From contig NZ_CAIT01000004.1 of NCBI RefSeq assembly GCF_000296815.2, positions 620,001 to 684,000 on the forward strand: a stretch of 64,000 nucleotides of DNA, read 5' to 3'. Positions 51,510-60,681 of the stretch are shown in pieces. The notes under the pieces are model-generated. The model was not told the DNA's origin. It saw only the letters and a list, made by a program, of their open reading frames with translations, and made no database searches. Each line of letters starts with the position of its first letter. Positions within the stretch are counted from its first letter, which is position 1. Both the position numbers and the translations under genes were made by a program. Source of the stretch: Fibrisoma limi BUZ 3 (GTDB lineage Bacteria > Bacteroidota > Bacteroidia > Cytophagales > Spirosomataceae).

Positions 51510-51804
51510 TTATATTCTTCCTAATGGACTGGCTTGATGTCTTACGCCTACCACTGTAATCGTGTTGTGGAGGTAGATATACAACAAACGATAATTCCCA
51601 ACTAACAATTCTCTGAAATGGCTTAGCTGCTTTTCGGGAACAATACGGCCCATTTCGGGAAAGGACTCTAACAATTTAAGCTTTCGTACGAGTTCATCTG
51701 ACCAAGCATCAACAGGCGGACGGAGAACGTGAAAGATAACGTATTATGTCACGAACGTCTTCTTTGGCTTCGTCTGTCCAGATTATCTCTGTGCCTGAAT
51801 CCAT
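51510..51804 (-). pseudogene. Frameshifted RelE/ParE-family toxin gene
   Basis: The frame starts at ATG 51804 inside the antitoxin gene and reads MDSGTEIIWTDEAKEDVRD then IIRYLSRSPSAC and stop. Shifting by one base restores the rest: PPVDAWSDELVRKLKLLES, FPEMGRIVPEKQLSHFREL, LVGNYRLLYIYLHNTITVV and GVRHQASPLGRI to the TAA at 51510. The joined product of about 98 residues is a normal ParE length. The 295-nt span is not a multiple of three, showing a one-base insertion (or two-base loss) near the CGTTCTCCGTCCGCC stretch. The toxin is therefore probably inactive unless frameshifting or an assembly error is involved. Confidence 0.75.
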
Positions 51805-51974
51805 TCCTTCATCTCTCGTATAACATCCTCGTTTTTGTGGCCTTTGTTCTGACCCATCTCTTCCATCGCACGTTCATAGCGATCGAGAATGATGAGTCTT
51901 TCAACGGCTTCATCGAGTGTTATTTCACCAGGTATGGCCTGAAAAGATTCAACAATCTTGGCAGTACTAAGCAT
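51783..51974 (-). CDS. Antitoxin-like partner of the ParE remnant
   Basis: 63-aa acidic protein (MLSTAKIVESFQAIPGEIT, LDEAVERLIILDRYERAMEEM, REMKEWIQAQR). Small, helical, overlapping the toxin start by about 22 nt, which is the usual antitoxin-first TA arrangement. No catalogued antitoxin fold was recognised. It lies between sufS and sufE in a strand-consistent row, so the module has been inserted into the suf operon and is read with it or from its own promoter. Confidence 0.7.
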   Translation of the reverse strand: MLSTAKIVESFQAIPGEITLDEAVERLIILDRYERAMEEMGQNKGHKNEDVIREMKEWIQAQR

Positions 51975-51995
51975 GTCTGAAAACTGGTTTAGGTA

Positions 51996-53234
51996 CTACG
52001 ACATCATCTTCTTCACCCGGTGCAGACCCTGTACCAGGCGGTCGATTTCGTCTTTGGTGTTATAAACCGCAAACGATGCCCGCGTAGTTCCGGCAATGTT
52101 GAACCGGCGCATCAGCGGCTGGGTGCAGTGGTGACCCGTCCGGACGGCGATGCCCAATTGATCCAGAATGACACCAATGTCCTGGTGGTGAATGCCATCC
52201 ATGACAAATGACACGACGCTAATCTTGTTTTTCGCCTGACCAATAATTCGTAGCCCCTCAATCTCGCTCAACTGTGCGGTGGCGTATTGAAGCAGGTCAT
52301 GCTCGTGGGCGGCAATGTTCTCCTTACCCAGCGTGGCCATGTATTCCAGCGCCGTCTTAACGGCCACTACGTCGGCGATGTTCGGTGTCCCGGCTTCAAA
52401 CTTATACGGAATCTCGTTATACGTCGTCTTCTCGAACGTCACTTCCTTAATCATCTCACCACCGCCACGATAGGGAGGCATGTCGTCCAGCAGCGCTTTC
52501 TTACCGTATAGAACCCCCATGCCGGTCGGGCCGTAGAGCTTATGGGCCGAGAAAACGTAGAAGTCGGTGTCCAGCGCCTGCACGTCAATGTCGACGTGCG
52601 AAGTCGCCTGGGCGCCGTCAATCAGGACCACCGCCCCCACGGCGTGGGCCATGTCGATGATGGTCTTAACCGGATTGATCGTTCCCAGAGCATTCGATAC
52701 GTGCACCACCGACACAAATTTGGTCCGGGGGGTTAACAACTTCTCATATTCCTCCAGAATCAGTTCGCCGTTATCATCGACCGGGATCACCTTTAAGATG
52801 CAACCACGCTCCTCGCAGAGCATCTGCCAGGGCACGATGTTGGAATGGTGCTCCATGGTGGTGATGATAATCTCGTCGCCTTCGTTGAGAAACCGGCGGC
52901 CATATGTCTGCGCTACGAGGTTGATACCATCTGTAGTACCGTACGTAAAGATAATCTCTTCCCAATGCCTGGCGTTCACAAACTGCTGAATGGCCCGGCG
53001 CGATGCTTCAAAAGCGGCCGTTGCCTTCTCGGCGAGGTAGTGAATGCCGCGGTGGATATTCGCATTATAGCCTTCGTAATACCGAGTCAGGGCGTCGATT
53101 ACCGGCAAAGGTTTCTGGTTTGTAGCCGCGTTGTCGAAGTACACCAGGGGCTTGCCATTGACTAATTGGTCAAGCACCGGAAAATCACGGCGTATTTGCT
53201 CTATATCGAGTGTATGATCTACCGCAGTTTGCAT
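51996..53234 (-). CDS. sufS: SufS-type cysteine desulfurase
   Basis: 412-aa PLP-dependent enzyme from the ATG at 53234 (MQTAVDHTLDIEQIRRDFP); a longer frame to 53342 reads through the intercistronic hairpin. Features: YFDNAATNQKPLPV, TMEHHSNIVPWQ, PLP-binding Lys in VFSAHKLYGPTGMG near residue 225, and active-site Cys in VRTGHHCTQPLMRRF near 361, the short-loop form typical of SufS. It provides sulfur to SufE. Confidence 0.95.
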   Translation of the reverse strand: MQTAVDHTLDIEQIRRDFPVLDQLVNGKPLVYFDNAATNQKPLPVIDALTRYYEGYNANIHRGIHYLAEKATAAFEASRRAIQQFVNARHWEEIIFTYGTTDGINLVAQTYGRRFLNEGDEIIITTMEHHSNIVPWQMLCEERGCILKVIPVDDNGELILEEYEKLLTPRTKFVSVVHVSNALGTINPVKTIIDMAHAVGAVVLIDGAQATSHVDIDVQALDTDFYVFSAHKLYGPTGMGVLYGKKALLDDMPPYRGGGEMIKEVTFEKTTYNEIPYKFEAGTPNIADVVAVKTALEYMATLGKENIAAHEHDLLQYATAQLSEIEGLRIIGQAKNKISVVSFVMDGIHHQDIGVILDQLGIAVRTGHHCTQPLMRRFNIAGTTRASFAVYNTKDEIDRLVQGLHRVKKMMS

Positions 53235-53297
53235 AAGAACGTAGAGAGGTTGTATAAAATACAACAAAACCGGCGGGGGAAAGGTGCAGATTACAGG

Positions 53298-53335
53298 CTG
53301 ATAAAGGCTGTGCTGATTTGCACAGCCTTTATCAG
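53298..53335. repeat. Perfect 16-bp hairpin between sufD and sufS
   Basis: CTGATAAAGGCTGTGC (53298-53313), 6-nt loop, and the exact complement (53320-53335), located 4 nt after the sufD stop on the - strand. It may slow RNA decay or partly terminate before sufS. No U-tract follows. Confidence 0.55.
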
Positions 53336-53338
53336 ACG

Positions 53339-54664
53339 TCACATAGCCAGCTTCTGCTGAACTACGCCTTCGAGGTACTCGCGGATGGGGTCAATTTTAA
53401 TCTGGCTTAGTACGTCTTCGGCGAAGGCATACATGAGCAGCGTTTTAGCTTCGTCTTTCGGGATACCCCGCGACCGCATGTAGAACAGCGCTTCTTCGTC
53501 GAGCTTACCCGTCGTTGTGCCGTGTGAACACTTCACGTCGTCGGCAAAGATTTCGAGCTGTGGCTTCGTGTTCATCGACGCATTCGGCGACAGCACTACG
53601 TTCTTGCACGACTGGTAGGCATTGGTCTTCTGCGCATCCGGCCGAACGAAGATTTTACCGTTGAAAACGCCCGTACCGCTGTCGTCGAGGATACCCTTGT
53701 AGAGTTCATTGCTGTAGGAGTTTGGCATGGCGTGGTCAACCAGGGTGTGGTTGTCGACGTGCTGCCGTCCGTTTGGCATGTACAGGCCGTACATGAAGGC
53801 TTCGCAGTGCTGACCGTTCAGAACAATGTTCAGGTTGTTACGAACAAAATTACCGTTCAGCGTTACCGTTGCTGAGTAAAAATGGCTATTGTCGGCCTGA
53901 TAAACCTGCGTCGTGCCAATGTGGTAGGCCGCTTCGCTTTCGTTCTGCACCTTGTAGTATTGAGCGCGGGCGTCCTGCTCAACCACAATCTCCGTAACCG
54001 CATTGCTGAAGCTCGACCGGTCGCCGAGCGTACGATATGACTCGGCCAGCGTTACCTCGGCATTGCGGCCGACGATGATCAGGTTGCGGGGCTGTGAGGC
54101 AATGTTTTTCTCGCGGGCGTCGGTGATAAAGCGCAGGATAATGGGCTGTTCAACCGTTTTGCCGTTTGGTACTCGCACCACTACACCATCGTTGGCCAGA
54201 GCCGTATTCAGGGCCGTAAAGGCGTTGTCCTGGTAGTCGGCGTAGCGGGCGAAGTGTTTGTCTATCAACTCCGGTTCGGCTTTCAGGGCTTCGGCGAAGC
54301 TGGTAATCTGTACCTGTTCGGCCGGGCTTACGATCCGCGACAGGTCAGGTTTGTACTGGCCGTTCACGAAGTAAAGAATGTTGCCTTCCAGGTTAGGAAT
54401 CTGAAGATCGTCCATGTCAGCTTCCGAAATAGAGGAGGCACCGTCAATGTCGAACGCCTGTTTGATCAGGCTATTGACGTTCGAGTACTTCCATTCTTCG
54501 TGCTTGATGGTCGGGAAACCCAGCCGCTCGAACTGCTGTAGGGCCGACCGGCGCAACTGATGCAGCGGAGCTTTGCTCTCGCCGTTCAACCGCTCTTCGT
54601 TCGCCCGGAAAGCCGCCAGCAACTGGTCTTTAAACTGGTTGTATTGTTGATTCGATGGAGTCAT
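53339..54664 (-). CDS. sufD: Fe-S cluster assembly protein SufD
   Basis: 441-aa SUF scaffold subunit with right-handed beta-helix core. Signs are RLGFPTIKHEEWKYSN, ERLNGESKAPLHQLRRSAL in the N-terminus, ALNTALANDGVVVRVPNG, TLVDHAMPNSYSNELYKGIL, FADDVKCSHGTTTGKLDEEALFY split over two lines (conserved His in KCSHG) and YMRSRGIPKDEAKTLL. It normally pairs with SufB and SufC; sufB is not in this cluster. Confidence 0.95.
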   Translation of the reverse strand: MTPSNQQYNQFKDQLLAAFRANEERLNGESKAPLHQLRRSALQQFERLGFPTIKHEEWKYSNVNSLIKQAFDIDGASSISEADMDDLQIPNLEGNILYFVNGQYKPDLSRIVSPAEQVQITSFAEALKAEPELIDKHFARYADYQDNAFTALNTALANDGVVVRVPNGKTVEQPIILRFITDAREKNIASQPRNLIIVGRNAEVTLAESYRTLGDRSSFSNAVTEIVVEQDARAQYYKVQNESEAAYHIGTTQVYQADNSHFYSATVTLNGNFVRNNLNIVLNGQHCEAFMYGLYMPNGRQHVDNHTLVDHAMPNSYSNELYKGILDDSGTGVFNGKIFVRPDAQKTNAYQSCKNVVLSPNASMNTKPQLEIFADDVKCSHGTTTGKLDEEALFYMRSRGIPKDEAKTLLMYAFAEDVLSQIKIDPIREYLEGVVQQKLAM

Positions 54665-54752
54665 AATTAGTTTGCAGTTTACAGTTCACGGTTTATGGTT
54701 GGGTAGCCGGCAGGCTATAAACCAAAGACCATAAACCGAACACTGTGAACGG

Positions 54753-55508
<756 letters not shown>

Positions 55509-55541
55509 GATAGGTTAGTCGTGGCAGCTAAAATGAAGCCG

Positions 55542-55549
55542 CAAAGTTA
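55542..55549 (-). promoter_or_regulatory. Probable -7 box of the suf operon promoter
   Basis: On the - strand TAACTTTG fits TAnnTTTG exactly and lies 34 nt before the sufC ATG. No good TTG -33 element was found at the usual distance. The box indicates that sufC is the first gene of the transcript. Confidence 0.45.
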
Positions 55550-55620
55550 ACACATGATTCGGTACTATACCTGTTACCCTAACAAATTCAGCGGGTTAAA
55601 AGTTGACTGCGGGTTTCAAC

Positions 55621-55651
55621 AAAAAAACGGCCCACAAAAACAGAGACCGGT
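55621..55651 (-). terminator. Possible terminator of the DUF11 gene
   Basis: On the - strand AACCGGTC and GGCCGTT form a short bulged stem followed by a seven-T run, 25 nt after the stop of the DUF11 gene and before the suf promoter. Confidence 0.4.
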
Positions 55652-55675
55652 TTGCTAAAAATCCTGAATTAAAAA

Positions 55676-56935
55676 TCATCGTCCGTTACCATCCAATTGG
55701 GGTGGGCTACCTGGCGTTTGCTGCGATTTTCGCAAGGATGTTCCCTGCGTCGGCCGTCGGGTACGGGTTAGTGCAACGACCGTCGTTGCACAACGGGCGG
55801 GTGGGCACGTGCAAATCGTGGGCGGCAACAAAACGGTCTGGTCAGCATAACATCCCAATGCATTGTATACGCGGATTGTGTACGGTGTACTGGTTGCAAC
55901 GGCCGCCAGATTGACGGCTAAAACGCCGTTGGCCGGTACCTGGGCGGTATCCGCTAACGGTGTTGCTGCGGTGAAACTCGTACCGGGTGAAATCTGATAG
56001 TGAAAGGCCGTCGATAATCCCGTGACTACGATCTGCCCGTTGCTTTGGGGCGTATTGTTTGAACAGGTAGCTGCTGCGGCAAATACCTTAAAAGCAGGTA
56101 TCGTATCTTCTTCAACAATGAACGGACAGCAGCTCAAATCGGCGCATTGACCAGCCAGACTATCCGCTACGACCCGGTATTCGCCGGGGGTCGATACGGT
56201 AAACGAGTTGACCGGACTATCCTGCACCAGCGCCGATCCACGGTACCATTGATAGCGGCTGTAGCCGGATTTCACGGAAAGAACAAACTGGTATTCGCTG
56301 CCACGGCATACCTTGATTGGCACGGAGGTGCAGGCCTGAACCGTGTCGACACCGGGCAATGACGCAGTGTTATACACGAGCCCATCGAGCAGAATCCTGG
56401 CCCGGATGGTCAGGGTTACCGAATCGCCGGGTACTACGGTATTGAGTGACCACGTACCACCGGGCGCTGCGGCTGTAAATGAACCCGCCGAGGCAGTGGC
56501 CGAAACAAACGCCAGATTTGCGTCCAGGGAGTCGCGGATGCTGAGGTTGCCTGAAGCGGCCAGTCCTTTGTTGACCAGGCTGATGATGTAGGTAAGGGTG
56601 TCACCGACGGCAGCCCGGGATTTATTAACCCGCTTGGTAAGGTATAGTCCGGGCAAAGCCTTCGGTGCTGTGACACTAATGAGGGCGGGTTGATCATTTC
56701 TATCGACTGATTGTAGCAAACCGGCTAAAAGGCCATCCGGCCGATGCACGAATGCCAACGTACTGTTAAGACCCGGTTTGGTGAAGGATGACCCTGTTCC
56801 CTGCTGGCTATTGGTGTTAAAATCCCGGGATACCCGCCCGGATTGAGCCAGTACCTGACTCAGGGTCAGGCTCACCAGCCAAACCAGCATCAGCCAGCCG
56901 CCAGGTTTAGTAGCGTGGGTATCAATTCGTCGCAT
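55676..56935 (-). CDS. Secreted DUF11-repeat surface protein
   Basis: 419 aa from the ATG at 56935 (MRRIDTHATKPGG), with a signal peptide (LMLVWLVSLTLSQVLAQS). One DUF11 domain at about 115-220 (YLTKRVNKSRAAVGDTLTY, NLSIRDSLDANLAFVSATA). Then an Ig-like/PKD-like stretch (YSRYQWYRGSALVQDSPV) and a second beta domain (HYQISPGTSFTAATPLAD, TPYTIRVYNALGCYADQT). The tail has clustered Cys (CTCPPARC) followed by a basic, unordered end, which may be a degenerate sorting tail. Cell-surface or adhesion role is inferred. Confidence 0.75.
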   Translation of the reverse strand: MRRIDTHATKPGGWLMLVWLVSLTLSQVLAQSGRVSRDFNTNSQQGTGSSFTKPGLNSTLAFVHRPDGLLAGLLQSVDRNDQPALISVTAPKALPGLYLTKRVNKSRAAVGDTLTYIISLVNKGLAASGNLSIRDSLDANLAFVSATASAGSFTAAAPGGTWSLNTVVPGDSVTLTIRARILLDGLVYNTASLPGVDTVQACTSVPIKVCRGSEYQFVLSVKSGYSRYQWYRGSALVQDSPVNSFTVSTPGEYRVVADSLAGQCADLSCCPFIVEEDTIPAFKVFAAAATCSNNTPQSNGQIVVTGLSTAFHYQISPGTSFTAATPLADTAQVPANGVLAVNLAAVATSTPYTIRVYNALGCYADQTVLLPPTICTCPPARCATTVVALTRTRRPTQGTSLRKSQQTPGSPPQLDGNGR

Positions 56936-57259
56936 GAGAGAATGGTGTATTGCTTCATTAACAAACACGGCAGGGCGTATCATACCGCAGCCGCGTCGGT
57001 CTGAATGGCGCAGGCTAGTCTCCTCAAGCTGAGGTTTGAACTAACCCGAACCGGTTAGTAGCAAGCAGTTACAAAATATATGCCAGGATGAAAACTTTTA
57101 AGTCTACCGTTTACTTAGAGAATAGTAGTATGGTAAGGTCAATTACCCTGAAATGACCGGCTGTGGGCTATTTCACCAGGAACGTTAACTTTCTTTTCCG
57201 GTCGCAAAACTGTACCTTGCCAACCCGGCAGACTGCTTTATGGGCTTGCCGCTGATTGT
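56936..57259. other. Intergenic region between divergent genes
   Basis: 324 bp holding the 5' regions of the DUF11 and arginine deiminase genes. Only minor dyads (CTAACC/GGTTAG near 57040-57060) were seen; TACCTTG at 57213-57219 is a poor -7 candidate for the deiminase gene. Confidence 0.4.
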
Positions 57260-58804
57260 ATGAAAAATGGAAAACACGCGCTTGATACCCCAACTACGGC
57301 TGTAACAACTGACTCAATATTGACCAATTCGTCAGCACCGAAAGGCCAGCTACAGGAGGGACGCCCGGAAAATCGAATCAACGTTTCTTCTGAAGTGGGT
57401 ACCCTCAAACGACTGCTCATTCACAGTCCGGACCGGGGGTTGGGAAAAGTGATTCCGTCCAAAGCGCAGGACTGGCTCTTTGAAGATATTGTGCATCTGG
57501 ATATGATGCGCCGGGACGAATACGACTACTACGTTAAGATTCTCCTGTATTTCCTGGACCCCGATAAAGTGCGGGGCCGAATCGATGGGCTGGGTCCTGA
57601 TTCCGACCGATCGTTTTTTAAACCCGATCATCCCGGCTACTTTAAGTCCGATAAAGTAATTGATATACAGTGTCTTTTGTCTGATATTCTGGCCGACGAC
57701 GAGATTCGCCCGAAGCTGATCGCGTCGATCTGCGCCGTCGAGCGAACTTCCTTCCGGATTCAGCAGCAGCTTAATCAGTACGATCCGGTTGAACTGGCCA
57801 AAATCCTGATTTCCGGATCGCTGCCTGACCGGACGATGCTCTTTGCTCCGCTACCGAATTTTATTTTTACCCGCGACATCGGTATCGTGATCAACGACCA
57901 CATACTGCTGAATAAACCCGCCAAAATGGCCCGCACCCGCGAGGCCCTGCTGGCTCAGTACATCTTCTTCCAGCACCCCTTGTTTGCGGATTACCGCGAT
58001 AAAATCATCGAGATTCCGGACAACGAGTACGCGTTTCTGCTGGCCGAAGCCGACACCGACCGCGACCTGACCCGCTCGACGCTGGAAGGGGGCGACGTGA
58101 TGATGATCTCTCCACGCCATCTGCTTGTCGGCGTTAGCGAACGGACTACGCTGTATGCCGCTCAGCAGGTAATGCGGCTGGTGTTCGCCAAGAATCTGGT
58201 CGATACCGTCACGATCATCAAGATACCCAAGAAGCGTGACTACATGCACATTGATACGATCTTTACGCAGGTGAAGCGGAACGTATGGGTGCTGCTGGGG
58301 TCGCTGGCGCGGCTGGGCGACGAAGCCCGTAAGCGGGATATGCTGCACTTTTTTGCGCCGAAGGATTTGTCGGAAGATCTCCGCATTATGCAGTTTATCA
58401 AGGGGCTGGAACATAAACCCATTGAGATCGAAAACCTGGAAGACCTGCTGGCCGACATCAGTAAGAACGATCTCGGGGCCACTGAACCCGTGCGGTTTAT
58501 CTACTCGGGTAACAACGAGTTTCCGTTTGGAGCCCGGGAGCAGTGGACGGATTCCTGCAATCTGCTGGCCCTGAAAGACGGCGTAGTGATTGGGTATGAC
58601 CGGAACGAAAAAACCGCCGAAGCTTTCCGGGAAGCCGGTTTCGACGTAGTGGCTGCCGTTGATCTGCTCACTCGTTTCGAACGTGGCGAATCGTCGCCGG
58701 AAACCATCGAGAACACATTAATTATGCTGCCTTCCGCCGAGTTGTCGCGGGCGCGGGGTGGTTCGCACTGCATGAGTTTGCCGCTGTTGCGCGGAGACAT
58801 ATAG
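57260..58804 (+). CDS. Arginine deiminase-family enzyme
   Basis: 514-aa guanidino-modifying hydrolase converting arginine to citrulline and ammonia. Motifs: VGTLKRLLIHSPDRG near residue 47, FIFTRDIGIVIND near 205, EGGDVMMISPRHLLVG near 277, the His-containing RDYMHIDTIFTQVK near 330, and nucleophile Cys in RARGGSHCMSLPLLRG near 505. It is about 100 residues longer than classical ArcA, with a variable N-terminus of about 40 residues and a longer central part. No signal peptide. A citrulline hydrolase-like gene lies 380 bp downstream. Confidence 0.88.
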   Translation: MKNGKHALDTPTTAVTTDSILTNSSAPKGQLQEGRPENRINVSSEVGTLKRLLIHSPDRGLGKVIPSKAQDWLFEDIVHLDMMRRDEYDYYVKILLYFLDPDKVRGRIDGLGPDSDRSFFKPDHPGYFKSDKVIDIQCLLSDILADDEIRPKLIASICAVERTSFRIQQQLNQYDPVELAKILISGSLPDRTMLFAPLPNFIFTRDIGIVINDHILLNKPAKMARTREALLAQYIFFQHPLFADYRDKIIEIPDNEYAFLLAEADTDRDLTRSTLEGGDVMMISPRHLLVGVSERTTLYAAQQVMRLVFAKNLVDTVTIIKIPKKRDYMHIDTIFTQVKRNVWVLLGSLARLGDEARKRDMLHFFAPKDLSEDLRIMQFIKGLEHKPIEIENLEDLLADISKNDLGATEPVRFIYSGNNEFPFGAREQWTDSCNLLALKDGVVIGYDRNEKTAEAFREAGFDVVAAVDLLTRFERGESSPETIENTLIMLPSAELSRARGGSHCMSLPLLRGDI

Positions 58805-58824
58805 TCGCGCCAGTAACCCGGGAA

Positions 58825-59116
58825 TCAAGGGCAGATAGTGGCCTGACTGGTCGTGAGCGTGGTTCGAACGGTTGATTTTTCGCCCACGCTCACGCTTTTG
58901 ATGCGGTACCCGATGCGCAGTTCGCCAGGGGTAGCTTACCAGGCTTAGGGTTGTGCTAAGTCGTTCTGTATCAAAACTACTGCTGTCAGTGCCAGCACTG
59001 GCCATATAGCCTGCCTGTAACCCTGATTTAGGAAGGGGCTGGCTTCCGGGAGCCGCCGAAGAACTTTCAAAAATGCAGTACGTGTTCTCGCAAACGTTGA
59101 ACAATTGATTTATCAA
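58825..59116 (-). pseudogene. Possible frameshifted hypothetical gene
   Basis: One - strand frame reads PLPKSGLQAGYMASAGTD and SSSFDTERLSTTLSLVSYP. Moving one base at a CCCC run (around 58932) continues with GELRIGYRIKSVSVGEKS then TVRTTLTTSQATICP and stop at 58825. The joined tail has a protein-like composition, while each frame alone turns basic and irregular. No family recognised and the start is unsure. Confidence 0.3.
58852..58898 (+). terminator. Terminator after the arginine deiminase gene
   Basis: CGTGAGCGTGG (58852-58862) and CCACGCTCACG (58884-58894) form a perfect 11-bp stem with a 21-nt loop, followed by CTTTT. It lies 48 nt after the deiminase stop. Confidence 0.6.
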
Positions 59117-59184
59117 TACTAATTTGCCTGCTGGTTAGGTATAGCTAACCGGTTCAATGACTCACTGACTGATCAACTAACTTC

Positions 59185-60114
59185 ATGCAATCACAGGCTA
59201 CTTCTCAGATTTTGATGATTCGTCCGGTTCGGTTTGGTTTTAATGAACAGACCGCCCAGTCGAATGCATTCCAGGACATCAAAATGGCGGCTCAAACCAA
59301 AGATGTGGCTCAGGGAGATGCCTTGCATGAGTTTGAGGAAATGGTTCGCCAGTTGCGGGCCCTTGGCGTCGACGTGATTGAGTACGAAGACACGACGGAG
59401 CCGTACACGCCTGATTCCATTTTTCCGAACAATTGGGTATCCTTCCACGCCAGTGGTACAGTCGTATTGTATCCGATGCAGGCCGAAAACCGGCGGTTCG
59501 AACGACGGATGGATATCATCGAAGATCTGGGTCAGCGCTTCCACGTAGCGAAAGTAATTGACCTGACGGGATTCGAACAGGAAGGTAAGTTTCTGGAAGG
59601 TACGGGCAGTATGGTGCTGGACCGGATGAACCGGGTTGCCTTTGCCTGCCTGTCGCCCCGTACGCATCCGGACGTACTGGCCGAGTTCAGTAATCGGACG
59701 CGCTACCGGGTCGTGTCGTTCCGCGCATCGGATTCCAACGACAAGGAAGTGTACCACACGAACGTACTGATGTGTATCGGCGACTCTTTCGCCGTTGTGT
59801 GCCTGAGCGCTATCAAGGACCCCGACGAGCGGCTGATGGTCCGGCAGGAGCTGGAGCGGCTGAATAAGCGCATTGTTGATATTTCGCTGGAACAAATGGC
59901 CAGTTTTGCCGGTAACATGCTGATGGTTCAGAACCAGAAAGGACAGAAGCTGCTGGTGATGTCAACGCAGGCGTACAAAGCATTAACGCCTAAACAAATT
60001 GATCAGTTAGACGACTATGCAACACTAATTCACTTTGACCTGTCCATGATTGAAGGAAACGGTGGTGGCTCTGCCCGCTGTATGATGGCCGAAGTACATT
60101 TACCAAGAAAATAA
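59185..60114 (+). CDS. ctlX: Citrulline hydrolase CtlX-like amidinotransferase-fold enzyme
   Basis: 309-aa pentein-fold enzyme. Motifs: MIRPVRFGFNEQTAQSN near residue 11, SIFPNNWVSFHASG near 79, EGTGSMVLDRMNR near 142, His in VYHTNVLMCIGDSF near 193, nucleophile Cys in NGGGSARCMMAEVHLP near 302. This matches CtlX (citrulline utilisation hydrolase), which takes citrulline to ornithine. With the upstream deiminase it suggests an arginine-citrulline-ornithine route that does not need carbamoyl phosphate. The functional name is family-based. Confidence 0.87.
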   Translation: MQSQATSQILMIRPVRFGFNEQTAQSNAFQDIKMAAQTKDVAQGDALHEFEEMVRQLRALGVDVIEYEDTTEPYTPDSIFPNNWVSFHASGTVVLYPMQAENRRFERRMDIIEDLGQRFHVAKVIDLTGFEQEGKFLEGTGSMVLDRMNRVAFACLSPRTHPDVLAEFSNRTRYRVVSFRASDSNDKEVYHTNVLMCIGDSFAVVCLSAIKDPDERLMVRQELERLNKRIVDISLEQMASFAGNMLMVQNQKGQKLLVMSTQAYKALTPKQIDQLDDYATLIHFDLSMIEGNGGGSARCMMAEVHLPRK

Positions 60115-60123
60115 TAATTTTGC

Positions 60124-60154
60124 TTGCACATACAAGTGTTGAATAGTACTTTTG
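60124..60154 (+). promoter_or_regulatory. Bacteroidota-type promoter for the marR gene
   Basis: The -7 box TACTTTTG (60147-60154) with TTG at 60124-60126, 20 nt upstream. A second, overlapping TAATTTTG lies at 60115-60122. The start codon is at 60177, 23 nt after the -7 box. Confidence 0.55.
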
Positions 60155-60176
60155 CACAGGCAACACCAATAAATCG

Positions 60177-60635
60177 ATGACTAGAGAAACGATTGACACA
60201 GTAGATGCAAGCGTCGATAACCGGTACAGCGCCTGTTTGCTGTTTTCGGCTAACGCGCTGGCGCGGGTAATCACGGCGATTGGTGATGAGGAGTTTGGTC
60301 GGTTGGGACTGGCCTATTCGCACGCTTATTTGCTCCGTGAAGTGGTGGATCAGCCGGGCGTAACACCCACGCAACTGAGTAATACGTTGTTTTTGACGCC
60401 ATCAACGATCACCCGACTGATCGAGAAGCTGGAACAGAAGCAACTTGTTGAGCGCCGGGCGGAGGGAAAAAACACCAAAGTTTTTCCAACTACCAAAGGA
60501 GAACAACTGCGTGATGAGGTCGTAGCGGCCTGGCTCCGGACGTGGGATCGGTACGCAGGCGCGATTGGAGAAGAACAGGCCAAAACGCTGACGCAGCAAA
60601 TTTTCAAGGCCGCCCAGGCACTCGGGGCCGTTTAA
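60177..60635 (+). CDS. MarR-family transcriptional regulator
   Basis: 152-aa winged-helix regulator. DNA-binding part: GVTPTQLSNTLFLTPSTIT (recognition helix) at about 60-80, RLIEKLEQKQLVERRAEGK and wing KNTKVFPTTKGEQLRDEVV, with helical dimerisation ends. It probably controls the following ORF, NmrA and SDR genes, which fit a redox or electrophile stress unit. No ligand is evident. It has its own promoter. Confidence 0.88.
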   Translation: MTRETIDTVDASVDNRYSACLLFSANALARVITAIGDEEFGRLGLAYSHAYLLREVVDQPGVTPTQLSNTLFLTPSTITRLIEKLEQKQLVERRAEGKNTKVFPTTKGEQLRDEVVAAWLRTWDRYAGAIGEEQAKTLTQQIFKAAQALGAV

Positions 60636-60681
60636 ATTTTTTTACCCTAAATTTTTGTGTGTACAAGCAACCAGTGTAGGT

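Larger units (their letters stand above)
58805..59184. other. Intergenic region with terminator and possible decayed gene
   Basis: Contains the hairpin at 58852-58898 and a - strand stretch with broken coding character. Otherwise no feature was recognised before the ATG at 59185. Confidence 0.5.

Noticed and set aside
53235-53342. Extended SufS N-terminus
   Set aside because: It translates the intercistronic hairpin and overlaps the sufD stop; the ATG at 53234 gives the normal length.
55603-55914. + strand open frame of 103 codons opposite the DUF11 gene
   Set aside because: Most of it lies antisense to the DUF11 coding frame and it has no domain-like pattern.
58718-59116. Intact 132-codon - strand gene
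   Set aside because: Its last third is antisense to the catalytic end of the deiminase gene and loses protein character after the CCCC run; treated as a possible frameshifted remnant instead.
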